A stretch of 64,000 bases of DNA from Pontibacter sp. SGAir0037 (GCF_005491705.1 NZ_CP028093.1:1-64000), one strand, 5' to 3'. Counted from the first letter of the stretch, positions 16,216 to 24,793 are shown. Program-made: numbers and translations. Notes: generated from the letters alone by a model not told the origin.

Positions 16216-18100
16216 CGTATATCTCTAATTTGCCGTGCTTCTTTAACTCATACTCTTTCGTCATTTCAAACACCACCGGGGTTACCAGCAGGATATGGAT
16301 GGAAGAGGTAAGAACCCCTCCGATCAGCGGCAGCACGATCGGGAGCATGACGTCAGTGCCCACACCAGTTGCCCAAAGCACCGGGATCAGGCCGAACAGC
16401 GATACCGACACGGTCATGATCTTGGGGCGAAGGCGTTTTACCGCTCCTTTGAACACATAGTCCCGGATGTCCTGCTTGGTGATGGTCTCGCTGCTGTTGC
16501 CTTTCAGCGTCACCAGCTCGTGTATGGCCTCGTTCAGGTATACCACCATCAGCATACCGGTTTCGATGGCCATACCAAACAGGGCGATGAAGCCTACTGC
16601 CACCGCTACCGATAAGTTGACGCCATAGAAGTAGACAATGAATACCCCGCCGATCAGGGCAAACGGGATGGTGATCAGGCTGAAGAAGGCTTCTTTCAAA
16701 GAGTTGAAAGAGAAGTAAAGAATAAAGAAGATGATGAGGACCACCAGCGGAAGTATGATTTGCAGGGTCTGGTTGGCGCGCACCTGGTTTTCCCACTGAC
16801 CGCTCCATTCCAGGTAATAGCCGTTGGGCAGACCGGTCACTTCTGTATTTATCTTCTCAATGGCTTCCTTCACAGTGCTACCCAGGTCGCGGTCGCGCAC
16901 GTTAAAGAGCACGGCCCCGCGCAGCTGCGCATTCTCTGAGTATATCATCGGAGGCCCTTCGGTAAAACGCACCGTGGCAACCGAAGAAAGCGGAATAGTA
17001 CCTGCCGAAGCCGTCTGTATGGGGATGCGCTCAATCCGCTCCACGCTGTTGCGGTATTCCTGTGCCAGGCGTACGTTAATGGAGAAGCGCTTGCGCCCTT
17101 CAATGGTATTATCTATCGGTGCGCCACCCAATGCAGACTCCACGATCATGTTCACGTCGTCTACGGTCAGGCCATAGCGGCTGAGGGCTTCCCGATTGAT
17201 GTCTATTTCCAGGTATTTGCCGCCTGTGATCGGCTCTACGAACAGGTCATTTACGCCTTCGACATCACGCAAGGCAGACCGGACTTTTTCCGATACCGAC
17301 GCGATAGAGTCCAGGTTCTGTCCATACACTTTCACGCCCACGTCGGTCCGGATGCCGGTAGCCAGCATGTTGATGCGGTTGATGATGGGCATGGTCCACC
17401 CATTTACCACACCCGGGATCTGTAGCTTGCTGTCGAGTTCCCGGATGATATCCTGTTTGGTGATGCCTTCGCGCCATTCCGACCGTGGTTTGAGCATAAT
17501 GATCGTTTCGATCATGCTGATCGGGGAATTGTCGGTGGCCGTACTGGCGCGACCCGCTTTGCCCAACACACTCTCCACTTCAGGCACTGATTTGATGATC
17601 TTGTCCTGCACCTGCAGAATGCGCTTGGCCTCGGCGTTGGAAATGTCAGGCAATGTTACCGGCATGAACAGGATAGAGCCTTCGTCCAGCGGCGGCATAA
17701 ATTCGGTGCCCAGGCTCATGAGCATGGGGATGGAAACCAACAAGGCCAGAATGTTGACCCCGATGGTGGTTTTACGCCACTTCAGGCACCACTTCAGCAC
17801 CGGTCCGTACACCCATTCCAACGCCCTGTTGATCGGGTTGGCGCTTTCTTCTTTAAACTTCCCTTTTAAGAAAAAGGAGATGAGCACTGGTGTCAGCGTG
17901 ATGGCTATGATGGCATCCACGATGAGGATAAATGTTTTTGTCCAGGCCAGCGGGCCGAACAGCTTGCCTTCCTGGCCGGTGAGCAGGAATACCGGCAGGA
18001 AAGAGGTTATGACGATCACGGTACTCCAGAACACGCTGGGCCCCACCTGCTTGGCAGCCTTCTCGATGATCCGGATTCTATCTTCTTTTGATAATTTCAT
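16202..18100 (-). CDS. cusA: CusA-type RND permease, C-terminal part (split gene)
   Basis: This 632-residue protein is the C-terminal three fifths of a heavy-metal RND permease. It starts in the cytoplasmic loop after membrane helix 4 (MKLSKEDRIRIIEKAAKQVG) and contains helices 5-12 and the second large periplasmic domain. The three methionines that bind Cu(I)/Ag(I) in E. coli CusA have counterparts: ILFMPVTLPDIS, PISMIETIIMLKP and INMLATGIRTDVG. The proton-relay Glu and Lys appear in FGMAIETGMLMVVY and KRLRPKIMTVSVSLFG. It lies in the same frame as the N-terminal part, with TAA-CTG-TAG and eight more codons between. Whether this is a two-subunit pump or a gene interrupted by two nonsense codons cannot be settled here. 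Confidence 0.88.
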   Translation of the reverse strand: MKLSKEDRIRIIEKAAKQVGPSVFWSTVIVITSFLPVFLLTGQEGKLFGPLAWTKTFILIVDAIIAITLTPVLISFFLKGKFKEESANPINRALEWVYGPVLKWCLKWRKTTIGVNILALLVSIPMLMSLGTEFMPPLDEGSILFMPVTLPDISNAEAKRILQVQDKIIKSVPEVESVLGKAGRASTATDNSPISMIETIIMLKPRSEWREGITKQDIIRELDSKLQIPGVVNGWTMPIINRINMLATGIRTDVGVKVYGQNLDSIASVSEKVRSALRDVEGVNDLFVEPITGGKYLEIDINREALSRYGLTVDDVNMIVESALGGAPIDNTIEGRKRFSINVRLAQEYRNSVERIERIPIQTASAGTIPLSSVATVRFTEGPPMIYSENAQLRGAVLFNVRDRDLGSTVKEAIEKINTEVTGLPNGYYLEWSGQWENQVRANQTLQIILPLVVLIIFFILYFSFNSLKEAFFSLITIPFALIGGVFIVYFYGVNLSVAVAVGFIALFGMAIETGMLMVVYLNEAIHELVTLKGNSSETITKQDIRDYVFKGAVKRLRPKIMTVSVSLFGLIPVLWATGVGTDVMLPIVLPLIGGVLTSSIHILLVTPVVFEMTKEYELKKHGKLEIYDVKH

Positions 18101-18127
18101 GTTGAGTTTCTTCTTGAAAGACTACAG

Positions 18128-19408
18128 TTAATCCTCCCATGGTTTGCCCTTGCTCGCGTCAGCCAGATGGCGGTAGGAGTTTTCTACCATCACAATCGCA
18201 TCGTCCACGATCACACCGATTGAAAGGGCAATGCCGGTAAGCGACATGATATTGGAAGAGATACCGAAGGCGTTGAGCAGTATAAAGCCAATGGCGACTG
18301 ACAGGGGCAGCTGAATTATGATGACCAGTGCGCTGCGCCAGTGGAAGAGGAACAGAAACACAATCACGGAGGCTACCAGCATCTCTTCAATCAGGGTCTT
18401 TTTGATGGAGTCCACCGATTCGTTGATCAGGCCGCTGCGGTCGTAAACGATGTTGAACTTCACGCCCTCGGGAAGGCCTTTGGCGACCTCTTCCATCTTC
18501 ACTTTCACGAGGTCGATCACTTCTTCGGCATTCTCGCCGTAGCGCATCACCACAATGCCGCCCACCGCTTCGCCCTCGCCATTTAGGTCGAAAATGCCCA
18601 GGCGGCTTTCCCCTGTCATCTGCACCGAGGCCACATCGCGCACCCGCACCGGTATGGAGTTGTTGGTGGCGATGGCAATGTTCTGGATCTCTTCCGTAGA
18701 TTGTAAATAGCCTGTGGTTTTGATGATATAGCCGATGTCGGATAGTTCGAATTTACGGCCACCGGCTTCGTTATTATTGGAGCGGATGGCCTGGATAACC
18801 TGCGGCACCGAGAGTTTATAGTAGGTAAGTTTATTAGGATCCAGCGTGATCTGGTATTGCCTCTGGAAACCGCCAAAGGAGGCCACTTCGCTGACGCCTT
18901 TCACGTTCTGCAGCGCAAACTTCACATACCAGTCCTGGACGGCGCGTTGCTCCCCCAGGTCCATGCCTGGGGCGTCCAGGGTGTACCACAGGATATGGCC
19001 CACGCCGGTACCGTCTGGTCCCAGGGTAGGGGTGACGTCTTCCGGCAGCATGTTGCCAACAGAGTTGAGGCGTTCCAGCACGCGGGTCCTTGCCCAGTAC
19101 ACATCTGTTTCGTCTTCAAAGATGACGTAGATAAAGCTCATGCCGAACATGGAGCTGCCCCGCACATACTTCACTTGGGGCAAACCCTGCAGGTTGGTTA
19201 CGAGGGGGTAAGTGATCTGGTCTTCGATAATCTGTGGGCTGCGGCCCATCCATTCGGTAAAAACGATCACCTGGTTTTCAGACAAATCCGGGATGGCATC
19301 CACCTTGTTTGTCTGTACTGAATACAAGCCCCATCCGAATAGAACCGCCGAGATGAGCAGAACGATATACCGGTTACGGAGCGAAAGAGAAATTAACTTC
19401 GCAATCAT
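18128..19408 (-). CDS. cusA: CusA-type RND permease, N-terminal part (split gene)
   Basis: This 426-residue protein is the N-terminal part of a heavy-metal RND permease. It contains membrane helix 1, the first periplasmic pore domain and helices 2-4, with the family motif GVIVDDAIVMVENSYRH near the end. It stops at ADASKGKPWED. Asp in VDDAIVMVE is the helix-4 proton-relay residue and the DDA form is that of Cu/Ag (CusA) pumps. The ATG at 19408 (MIAKLISLSLRNRYIV) matches known starts; the frame extends 23 codons further without matching. The break falls in a cytoplasmic loop, where two separately translated halves could still assemble. Confidence 0.88.
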   Translation of the reverse strand: MIAKLISLSLRNRYIVLLISAVLFGWGLYSVQTNKVDAIPDLSENQVIVFTEWMGRSPQIIEDQITYPLVTNLQGLPQVKYVRGSSMFGMSFIYVIFEDETDVYWARTRVLERLNSVGNMLPEDVTPTLGPDGTGVGHILWYTLDAPGMDLGEQRAVQDWYVKFALQNVKGVSEVASFGGFQRQYQITLDPNKLTYYKLSVPQVIQAIRSNNNEAGGRKFELSDIGYIIKTTGYLQSTEEIQNIAIATNNSIPVRVRDVASVQMTGESRLGIFDLNGEGEAVGGIVVMRYGENAEEVIDLVKVKMEEVAKGLPEGVKFNIVYDRSGLINESVDSIKKTLIEEMLVASVIVFLFLFHWRSALVIIIQLPLSVAIGFILLNAFGISSNIMSLTGIALSIGVIVDDAIVMVENSYRHLADASKGKPWED

Positions 19409-19561
19409 GTGAATTTGAATTAACCTTAACAGGAAAGAAGGAGCTACTGAAAAGCAGCAAGTATAGAGTGAGGCCAACGTATAAGTATGATCTGAGTAGC
19501 CTGAATCTTTATAAAAGACACAGCTACGCCAGTCACATTATGGCATCCACAATCTGTAAGG

Positions 19562-19996
19562 TCAAATCAGGAAGGTTTGCAACAGCACAGGTATGTCGCG
19601 GGTAATAGGGGGGGATTTATACAGCGCGTAGGTAGACGCTTGTTCTGCTTCAGGAGCAAATAGCTGAAGTATAACCACTTTAAAAGCGGCTACAAATTTC
19701 AGGTCTAAGGCTTTGGTAAGAAGTTGTGCGTTGGAATCTGAGGCGGCATCAGCTTGCTCCAGGTGGAGCGTGTGGTCATCGCAGCAGGCGGATGCAGAAT
19801 CGTCTGAGCCAGGCACGTTATGGCAGGATGGCAGTTTTTGTTGCTGCTGTTCCATCGGGCAATCTGCCTTGGCTCCGAAAAAGGAAAGATCCTCTAACTC
19901 ACCCTCACACAAATGCATGCCCACCGAGATGCCGGTCGAAGAGACAAGCACCACGAAGGTCAGGACAAGTAGGATCAGGTGACGGATCAGCTTCAT
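19562..19996 (-). CDS. HYC_CC_PP-type small secreted protein
   Basis: This 144-residue protein starts with a hydrophobic signal/anchor (about 8-28). It carries in order the features that name the Bacteroidota HYC_CC_PP family: a His-x-Cys (here MHLCEGE instead of HYC), CPMEQQQQKLPSCH, a Cys pair (ASACCDDHTLHLE), and a C-terminal SPPITRDIPVLLQTFLI. These proteins have no proven function but recur beside Cus-type pumps. The Cys/His residues suggest metal binding outside the cytoplasm. It lies 153 bases upstream of the split cusA on the same strand and could be the first gene of that operon. I used the ATG at 19996. Confidence 0.85.
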   Translation of the reverse strand: MKLIRHLILLVLTFVVLVSSTGISVGMHLCEGELEDLSFFGAKADCPMEQQQQKLPSCHNVPGSDDSASACCDDHTLHLEQADAASDSNAQLLTKALDLKFVAAFKVVILQLFAPEAEQASTYALYKSPPITRDIPVLLQTFLI

Positions 19997-20029
19997 AGTG
20001 TGACTTAAACTTTTGCAAAGATAAAGCAT

Positions 20030-20389
20030 ATGTAACAGAGTTTGTTACATAAATAGCGGAATGTTTTATAAATTCTTTGCGAAACAACCCATCAGGCGTA
20101 TGATCGCGCGGATGGATTATAATTTAAATAAGAGCTATTATGAGGTTTCTGACAACAGGGAAATGCTTACTCCCTTTTGTTTAATACTGCTTGAAGATTA
20201 TCTACACTGCCGTGTGTTGTGTCCATAAGATACGTTGGCAGATAGAAACTTCCTGGCTTATTGTGGGAAAACTCATTCCGACTGAAACCAAACCTTTAAC
20301 AACCATCCTGTAAAACTTGCAGCACTCAGCTTAAATTGCATAACAGCCTGGGAAGGACGAAGATACAATTTCCCGGAGTGCAGAATCTT
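20030..20389. other. Non-coding stretch before copA debris
   Basis: No supported gene in about 360 bases. Short frames have no recognisable residues. It probably contains the promoter of the HYC_CC_PP-type gene near 20000-20100, but I could not pin a clear -33/-7 pair. Confidence 0.5.
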
Positions 20390-20592
20390 TCTTGGAGGCA
20401 TACAGGGCGGATGATCAGGCAGAACCTGTTCTGGGCCTTCATCCACAATCTAATAGGCATTTCCATCACGGCTGGGATACTCACCCGCTACAAGGCTTCC
20501 TGCTAAATCCGATGAGAGTAGGAGTAGCCATGATATTGAGTTCTGCGTCAGTGATGACCAACAGTTTGCAGCTAAAGGCGCAGAAAATATAG
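20390..20592 (+). pseudogene. copA: C-terminal remnant of a CopA-type copper P-ATPase, frameshifted
   Basis: Two adjoining frames give the end of a P1B-1 ATPase. From 20411 one frame reads MIRQNLFWAFIHNLIGISIT and AGIL. A second frame then resumes with PLQGFLLNPMRVGVAMILSSASVMTNSLQLK and stops at 20592. That order matches the last two membrane helices of CopA (the QNLFWAF motif, then NPMxAGxAMxxSSxSVxxNSLRLK). The catalytic parts are absent upstream. So this is debris of a deleted copA gene, with a frameshift near 20480. The key MxxSS and N residues of the metal site can still be read. Confidence 0.85.
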
Positions 20593-20705
20593 AGGAGCAA
20601 GATAAATAAGTAAAAAATAAGAAGGATTGTGTAACAGACCACACTTAGGCAGGTGCTGTTTTTGTAGTGATAAAAATAAAGTAAGAAAACTAGCTATACA
20701 AAAGG

Positions 20706-20915
20706 ATAAAGCAGCTACAGTTTAAAACCAAAATCAATTGCGGAGGCTGTGTTTCTAATGTGCCCCCAGTACTTAATGCTACTGAGGGTGTTTGCGAGTG
20801 GAGTGTGGATACAGCCAATAAAGACAAAGTTCTCCCCGTGAAAACAGGTTCTTTATCTGCCAGTGAAATTATTGCCACTGTCGAAAGAGCTGGTTTTAAG
20901 GCACAGACACTGTAA
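20706..20915 (+). pseudogene. copZ: CopZ-like HMA metallochaperone lacking an ATG start
   Basis: An open frame of 69 codons encodes a complete HMA domain: LQFKTKINCGGCVSNVPPVL with the CGGC metal site, then GVCEWSVDTANKDKVL and the final helix SASEIIATVERAGF. Relatives begin Met-Lys-x-Leu-Gln-Phe. Here that place holds ATA-AAG-CAG-CTA-CAG-TTT, so the start codon reads ATA. The frame has a TAG 15 bases further upstream and no ATG, GTG or TTG before the metal site. It either uses the rare start ATA or is a recent pseudogene. A good terminator follows and the downstream coding sequence is intact, arguing for recent loss or for function. It lies 113 bases after the copA remnant. Confidence 0.8.
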
Positions 20916-20921
20916 GTGTAC

Positions 20922-20952
20922 AATAGCTGGTGCTTACGCGCCAGCTATTTTG
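20922..20952 (+). terminator. Terminator after HMA gene
   Basis: AATAGCTGG (20922-20930) pairs perfectly with CCAGCTATT (20941-20949) around a 10-base loop and is followed by TTG. It lies 7 bases after the HMA stop codon. Confidence 0.75.
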
Positions 20953-20994
20953 CTAAATTTTTCCGCTTACTTTATATTTAGCTCATAATCTTAT

Positions 20995-21966
20995 TCAGAG
21001 GCTGCTCCTTTGCTCTCTGATGCGTGCAGCGATTATTTCCAAAACAGCTACTATTTCCTCCGGGTCAGGCAGCGTACCATATACCAGAGAACGAAACTCT
21101 TGTAGGTAAGCCGTAGCCAGAGAGCCCCAAGTTCCTCTCACGTCGGCGAACAGAAGGCAGGCATCCAACGGCTGCATGGCCCAGCCCCCCTGAAACTCAC
21201 TATTGCGGGCATCATCAGCCTGCACGGCCTTGATCATTTGAAAGAAGCCCTCGCTGTGCAGAAAGGCGGTCACTGCGGGTGCTTTTAGCATGGTGTGCAG
21301 GTCATATACGTGGCGGATCTTGCTACCTAATTCATCTACCGGGTTTTCGGCATAAGAGGTCCGCACCAGGGCCAGCACTTTCTCTGTGAAGGTGCGTTCC
21401 AGGCTGACCACATTCACTTCAAAAGGCTCAAGCCCGTACTGGCGGATCATATCCAGCAAGCCACGTTGAGCCATAAACTGGCTGATGTAGGTCTTGATCG
21501 GCATCAGCTGGTGTGGATTAGGGCTGGCAAAGGAGTTGATCTCCACCAGAATCCTGTCGGTCGCCTGGCCATAGTCTCCCTGCACGGAGGCCCCGTAGTC
21601 GTGCAGCGTCTTTCGGAAGCGGGAGCCCTTGCTGGTCCGGTGCGGATCATCTACCTCAACCATATCCTTTGTGATCTCTTTTGAGATTTTGCGGATTAGC
21701 TGCATGACCTGATTGTTGGTCATGCCTTCGGGCGCGTTGATAGCTAGATCGATGTCCTCTGAAAAGCGCTCAATCAGGTTGTAGGCCTTGGACAGGGAGG
21801 TGCCGCCCTTGAAGATGGCCTGCTCCACGTAGGGGGAGTGGGCCAGCCTATAGAGCACCAGCGTCACCCAGTAGTCTTTCTCCACATACACATCCCTGAT
21901 CTGCAGTGCCTCTGCCGTGGCCGTGATGGCGTCCCGGAACACCTCCGGGTTTTGGTGCAGGTTCAT
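20995..21966 (-). CDS. abiEii: AbiEii-type nucleotidyltransferase toxin
   Basis: This 323-residue protein belongs to the AbiEii/AbiGii nucleotidyltransferase toxin family. It has the family's active-site region IFKGGTSLSKAYNLIERFSE followed by DIDLAI (about residues 52-78; the GGTSLSK turn and the acidic EDID are the catalytic signature), and a helical C-terminal half with LERTFTEKVLAL. AbiE toxins transfer nucleotides to tRNA or related targets and act in phage abortive infection or plasmid stability. Its ATG overlaps the last 4 bases of the antitoxin gene (ATGA), typical translational coupling of this type IV toxin-antitoxin pair. The length is a little above the usual 280-300. Confidence 0.92.
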   Translation of the reverse strand: MNLHQNPEVFRDAITATAEALQIRDVYVEKDYWVTLVLYRLAHSPYVEQAIFKGGTSLSKAYNLIERFSEDIDLAINAPEGMTNNQVMQLIRKISKEITKDMVEVDDPHRTSKGSRFRKTLHDYGASVQGDYGQATDRILVEINSFASPNPHQLMPIKTYISQFMAQRGLLDMIRQYGLEPFEVNVVSLERTFTEKVLALVRTSYAENPVDELGSKIRHVYDLHTMLKAPAVTAFLHSEGFFQMIKAVQADDARNSEFQGGWAMQPLDACLLFADVRGTWGSLATAYLQEFRSLVYGTLPDPEEIVAVLEIIAARIREQRSSL

Positions 21967-22688
21967 ATAATATTCCAGTCTTTTCTGTTGGGCAAAATGC
22001 TCTCGCTAATGCCCAGTTTGTATTTAGTCAGCGGGTTGAGTGACTGCTTTAGCCTGTCTGCCTCCTTAGCATATCCCAGCTGCTCCAGCAGGGCTCCCAG
22101 CAGGGCACGGGTAGCTGGGTTGTAGTCCAGCGCCAGCTCTATAAGACGTGATGTGTCACGCTCAGTCAGCTTCCTGATGTACTCCAGTAAAATGAGGATG
22201 GTCTTTTTGTTGTTACGGTCCGGAATCTTCTTGTAACCGCGCAGGGCGTCCAGGATTTGAAGCTTGTCTATGTCGGACTCCTTGAAGCTGGTGGGGCTTT
22301 GGACATAACGGATCTTGGTCTTCCCGACGCTGGTGACCCGCCGCTGCTTGCGGGTCACCAGCGTCACCTCCCGGGGGACCTGCGTGGTCAGGCCCAGCTG
22401 GTTGTAAAGCCCCAAACCGCTCTCGTACCCTTTGACTTTTCCCTTGGAGGTGCTCAGGCTCTTGATGATCTCTTTTTCCGAGGGTTTTACTTTGCCAAAC
22501 AGGGTTTCCTTTGGCTTGTAGTAGCGGCCTTTAGCCAGCCGGTTGATCACCCCTTGCCTGACCAGGCGGCTGAGTGCCGCTGCCAGGGCCTCCAGCTGGC
22601 TGTCGCTTACCTGAAAATCGGCGTAAGTCAGCAGCTGCCCGGGCTGTGCCTGCTCGATTCTTTCCCGGACTTTCTGCATAATGCTCAT
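21963..22688 (-). CDS. abiEi: AbiEi-type antitoxin / DUF6088 regulator
   Basis: This 241-residue protein has an N-terminal winged-helix region (MQKVRERIEQAQPGQLLTYA, then LSRLVRQGVINRLAKGRYYK) and a DUF6088/AbiEi C-terminal domain with GYESGLGLYNQLGLTTQVP. AbiEi proteins neutralise the AbiEii toxin and repress their own promoter by binding inverted repeats. A matching inverted repeat lies 70 bases upstream over the -33 element. The frame has GTG then ATG at its start; I used the ATG at 22688. It comes first in the operon, with the toxin overlapping by 4 bases. Confidence 0.9.
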   Translation of the reverse strand: MSIMQKVRERIEQAQPGQLLTYADFQVSDSQLEALAAALSRLVRQGVINRLAKGRYYKPKETLFGKVKPSEKEIIKSLSTSKGKVKGYESGLGLYNQLGLTTQVPREVTLVTRKQRRVTSVGKTKIRYVQSPTSFKESDIDKLQILDALRGYKKIPDRNNKKTILILLEYIRKLTERDTSRLIELALDYNPATRALLGALLEQLGYAKEADRLKQSLNPLTKYKLGISESILPNRKDWNII

Positions 22689-22732
22689 CACTTCCTTTCT
22701 AAGTTGTGCACTGGTTTAGCCTAATGGTTCTA

Positions 22733-22763
22733 TAAAGGTAGTAGCTTAGCTATTACATGTCAA
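22733..22763 (-). promoter_or_regulatory. Promoter of the abiE operon
   Basis: On the - strand TTG (22763-22761), 20 bases and TACCTTTA (22740-22733) match the Bacteroidota consensus TTG-N19..21-TAnnTTTG with one mismatch. The antitoxin ATG is 45 bases downstream. Confidence 0.7.
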
Positions 22764-22787
22764 GTTTTTTTGTTATTAAACTTGACA
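22758..22787. promoter_or_regulatory. Perfect 10-bp inverted repeat, candidate AbiEi operator
   Basis: TGTCAAGTTT (22758-22767) and AAACTTGACA (22778-22787) are exact inverted repeats with a 10-base spacer. The inner arm covers the -33 TTG of the abiE promoter. This is the position expected for autorepression. It also lies 18 bases after the end of the upstream - strand gene, so a terminator role is possible. Confidence 0.65.
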
Positions 22788-22804
22788 AAATAAAAGAAAG
22801 TGCT

Positions 22805-24649
22805 TTAAAAGGAGCCTCTTAAATCATCCAGGACGCTTTTCAAGCTTACCACCTCTGCTTGCAAAACGCTTATCTCACCATCTAATGCTTCACTACTGAT
22901 TTCAATATTCGATTTTTCGAGTTTAGAGTCAGCTATCTCCGCTTCAAAAGTTTGCTTTATCCTATCTTGCAATTGAATCTTTAACTCTACTTGCATCTCG
23001 TCAATGCGCGAAATAGATCTCTGGCAAGCCTCTACTTTATCAGAAAAGGTCAATACATCCTGACCATGTTCAACCAAGAGAAATAAGCTGCTCTTGGTAA
23101 AGACCTCCAATAGGTTAGTTTCAGAAAGCACAGACCGAAGCTCAGCCCCCTCGAAAAGCGTTCCCACAGCTGACTTCGGTATATATTTCACTCGAGCATA
23201 ATGAGGTCTTATCAGATGGAAGTATTGATCTACCTCAGGTAGAATTTGGTAACTTACTCCCGCTATTGTTATTTGCCCCAGTGTAGGAAGGTCGGCCTGC
23301 TTCTTCAGCCAGTAACCTTTCTCTACGAATGCCCGCGCAAAGCTTGCCTCTAACTCTTTGCCAGTCTCCAGGAACTCTGCACGCAGTGTGTTCACCATTT
23401 CATAATGGCCGTATTCGAAGTTCCTGTGGAAAGGGTTTGAGCGGCTTTTACCAGTTATGAGGTCATAAGTTTTATCAGCAAAAGCTATAAGATTTGTTAG
23501 GATTTGCATCCTGTTCTCTACTCTTTCCTGTAATCGTTGTGCTTTCCTCTCCGCACTATCTTTCTCCTGTTGGAGCCCGTGAAGCTGCTGGGTTAATTTT
23601 GACAGGTTTTCTTTTAACTCGGTATGAGCAGCTATTCTTCTTTTCTCTTCAGCCTTTCTTTGCTCCAGGATTCTGGCCTGTGCGGCCCTGCGTTTTTCGG
23701 CTTCATTTTCTTGTTCCCTTTCAAGGAGGGCTCTTCTGTTTCTTTCCCGGGCAACGGCGAGTTCCACTTCTCTCTTCTCCTTCTTCGCATCGTGAAAGTA
23801 GACTTTATAGCTTACGGTATCAAAGGTCAGGTCGGAAAGGGTAACATAAGTCATTTCCCAGGTATCCATTATCTCAAGCCCCTGCCGGTAATACTTCTTG
23901 TAGTAGCACTTCAGCACCAGATCGTTCTCAAGATCTGATTTCCTGCTACATTCCTCGTCGAAAACATAAGCATTATGGTGATTGGTAAAGATCACATCAT
24001 TATAGGTTAGCTTTCTGACATCATCATCCAGGCTGAACTTATGAAACACCCAGGGTATATAGCTGCCCTCTTCCTGATAGAAATGCTGCCTGCCGGTAAT
24101 CACACTCAGCCAGGTGGTGGAAAGCTGCAACTCAATAGCCACGCGCTTATCCTGGAAAGAGGCATTGATGTCAGGCTTACGCCACTCCTTTTCAATGAGC
24201 TTGCTTTTAACAACCTTTTCTATCTCAACAGAGGATACCCCCTTTTTAAACAACCTGTTTTTGTTCAGGTAAGCAGCGATCTGTTCCTTGAGGTGAATGT
24301 GCAGTGCGCTCTCTTTGGCACCATTGTATTTGATGCGGTCAACCTCCTCCCGTGTGTATACATGGTTGGTTTTTATATGGCAGGCTGCGCTATCTTTTAG
24401 ATGAGCGAAGTGGAAGCTGTCCTTTTTACTTTTTCCGCTGTTAAAATTCCCACCCCTGATCCTGATCAGCTGCTTGCAGTAATAGCAGACGTACAGCGGC
24501 TCCCGGTAACCTTGAATAGCTTTCTGTAACTCTGAGCGGTGCTCTGTGATTTCATCTAAAGGCTTTTTAAAAAAAATATATGCGCTCACTTGCTCTCCTG
24601 TTTCATAATTCAGGACATCTTCAATGGTCAGTTTTCCTACTTGTCTCAT
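22805..24649 (-). CDS. CoiA/DUF6035-like nuclease with long coiled coil
   Basis: This 614-residue protein starts MRQVGKLTIEDVLNYETGE. A zinc-finger-like part follows (CYYCKQLIRIRGG, then HFAHLKDSAACH, about residues 55-95). A nuclease-like domain (about 140-220) reads RKPDINASFQDKRVAIELQ and then R-xxx-FY-xx-WVF, which fits the PD-(D/E)xK core of the CoiA competence family and DUF6035. A long charged coiled coil (about 295-400) precedes a C-terminal domain of unknown type (about 430-550) and another coiled coil at the end. A frame extension reaches 24751, but the ATG at 24649 has a GAGG 6 bases upstream and matches family starts. It lies next to the AbiE system, so a defence role is plausible but unproven. 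Confidence 0.75.
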   Translation of the reverse strand: MRQVGKLTIEDVLNYETGEQVSAYIFFKKPLDEITEHRSELQKAIQGYREPLYVCYYCKQLIRIRGGNFNSGKSKKDSFHFAHLKDSAACHIKTNHVYTREEVDRIKYNGAKESALHIHLKEQIAAYLNKNRLFKKGVSSVEIEKVVKSKLIEKEWRKPDINASFQDKRVAIELQLSTTWLSVITGRQHFYQEEGSYIPWVFHKFSLDDDVRKLTYNDVIFTNHHNAYVFDEECSRKSDLENDLVLKCYYKKYYRQGLEIMDTWEMTYVTLSDLTFDTVSYKVYFHDAKKEKREVELAVARERNRRALLEREQENEAEKRRAAQARILEQRKAEEKRRIAAHTELKENLSKLTQQLHGLQQEKDSAERKAQRLQERVENRMQILTNLIAFADKTYDLITGKSRSNPFHRNFEYGHYEMVNTLRAEFLETGKELEASFARAFVEKGYWLKKQADLPTLGQITIAGVSYQILPEVDQYFHLIRPHYARVKYIPKSAVGTLFEGAELRSVLSETNLLEVFTKSSLFLLVEHGQDVLTFSDKVEACQRSISRIDEMQVELKIQLQDRIKQTFEAEIADSKLEKSNIEISSEALDGEISVLQAEVVSLKSVLDDLRGSF

Positions 24650-24765
24650 AAGCCTCAGTTGATGAGGGAGTAGAACATAAAATTTATGAAGTTGTGTTAA
24701 ATCCTCTAGTGCTGAAAATAGTGGCAATACTGATACCATCGGTTGTACCATTGAGTAACATTTGC

Positions 24766-24793
24766 AAGTATTTAAGTACTTGCTTAAATACTT
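24766..24793 (+). promoter_or_regulatory. ArsR/SmtB-type operator
   Basis: AAGTATTTAAG (24766-24776) and CTTAAATACTT (24783-24793) form a perfect 11-bp inverted repeat with a 6-base spacer, close to the SmtB/ArsR operator form. A second nested repeat CAAGTA/TACTTG overlaps it. It covers the -33 TTG of the arsR promoter, so bound ArsR would block RNA polymerase. Confidence 0.85.

Noticed and set aside
20392..20592. A separate 66-residue gene
   Set aside because: The second half matches CopA's last helix while the first half is out of frame with the preceding CopA helix, so it is part of the copA remnant.
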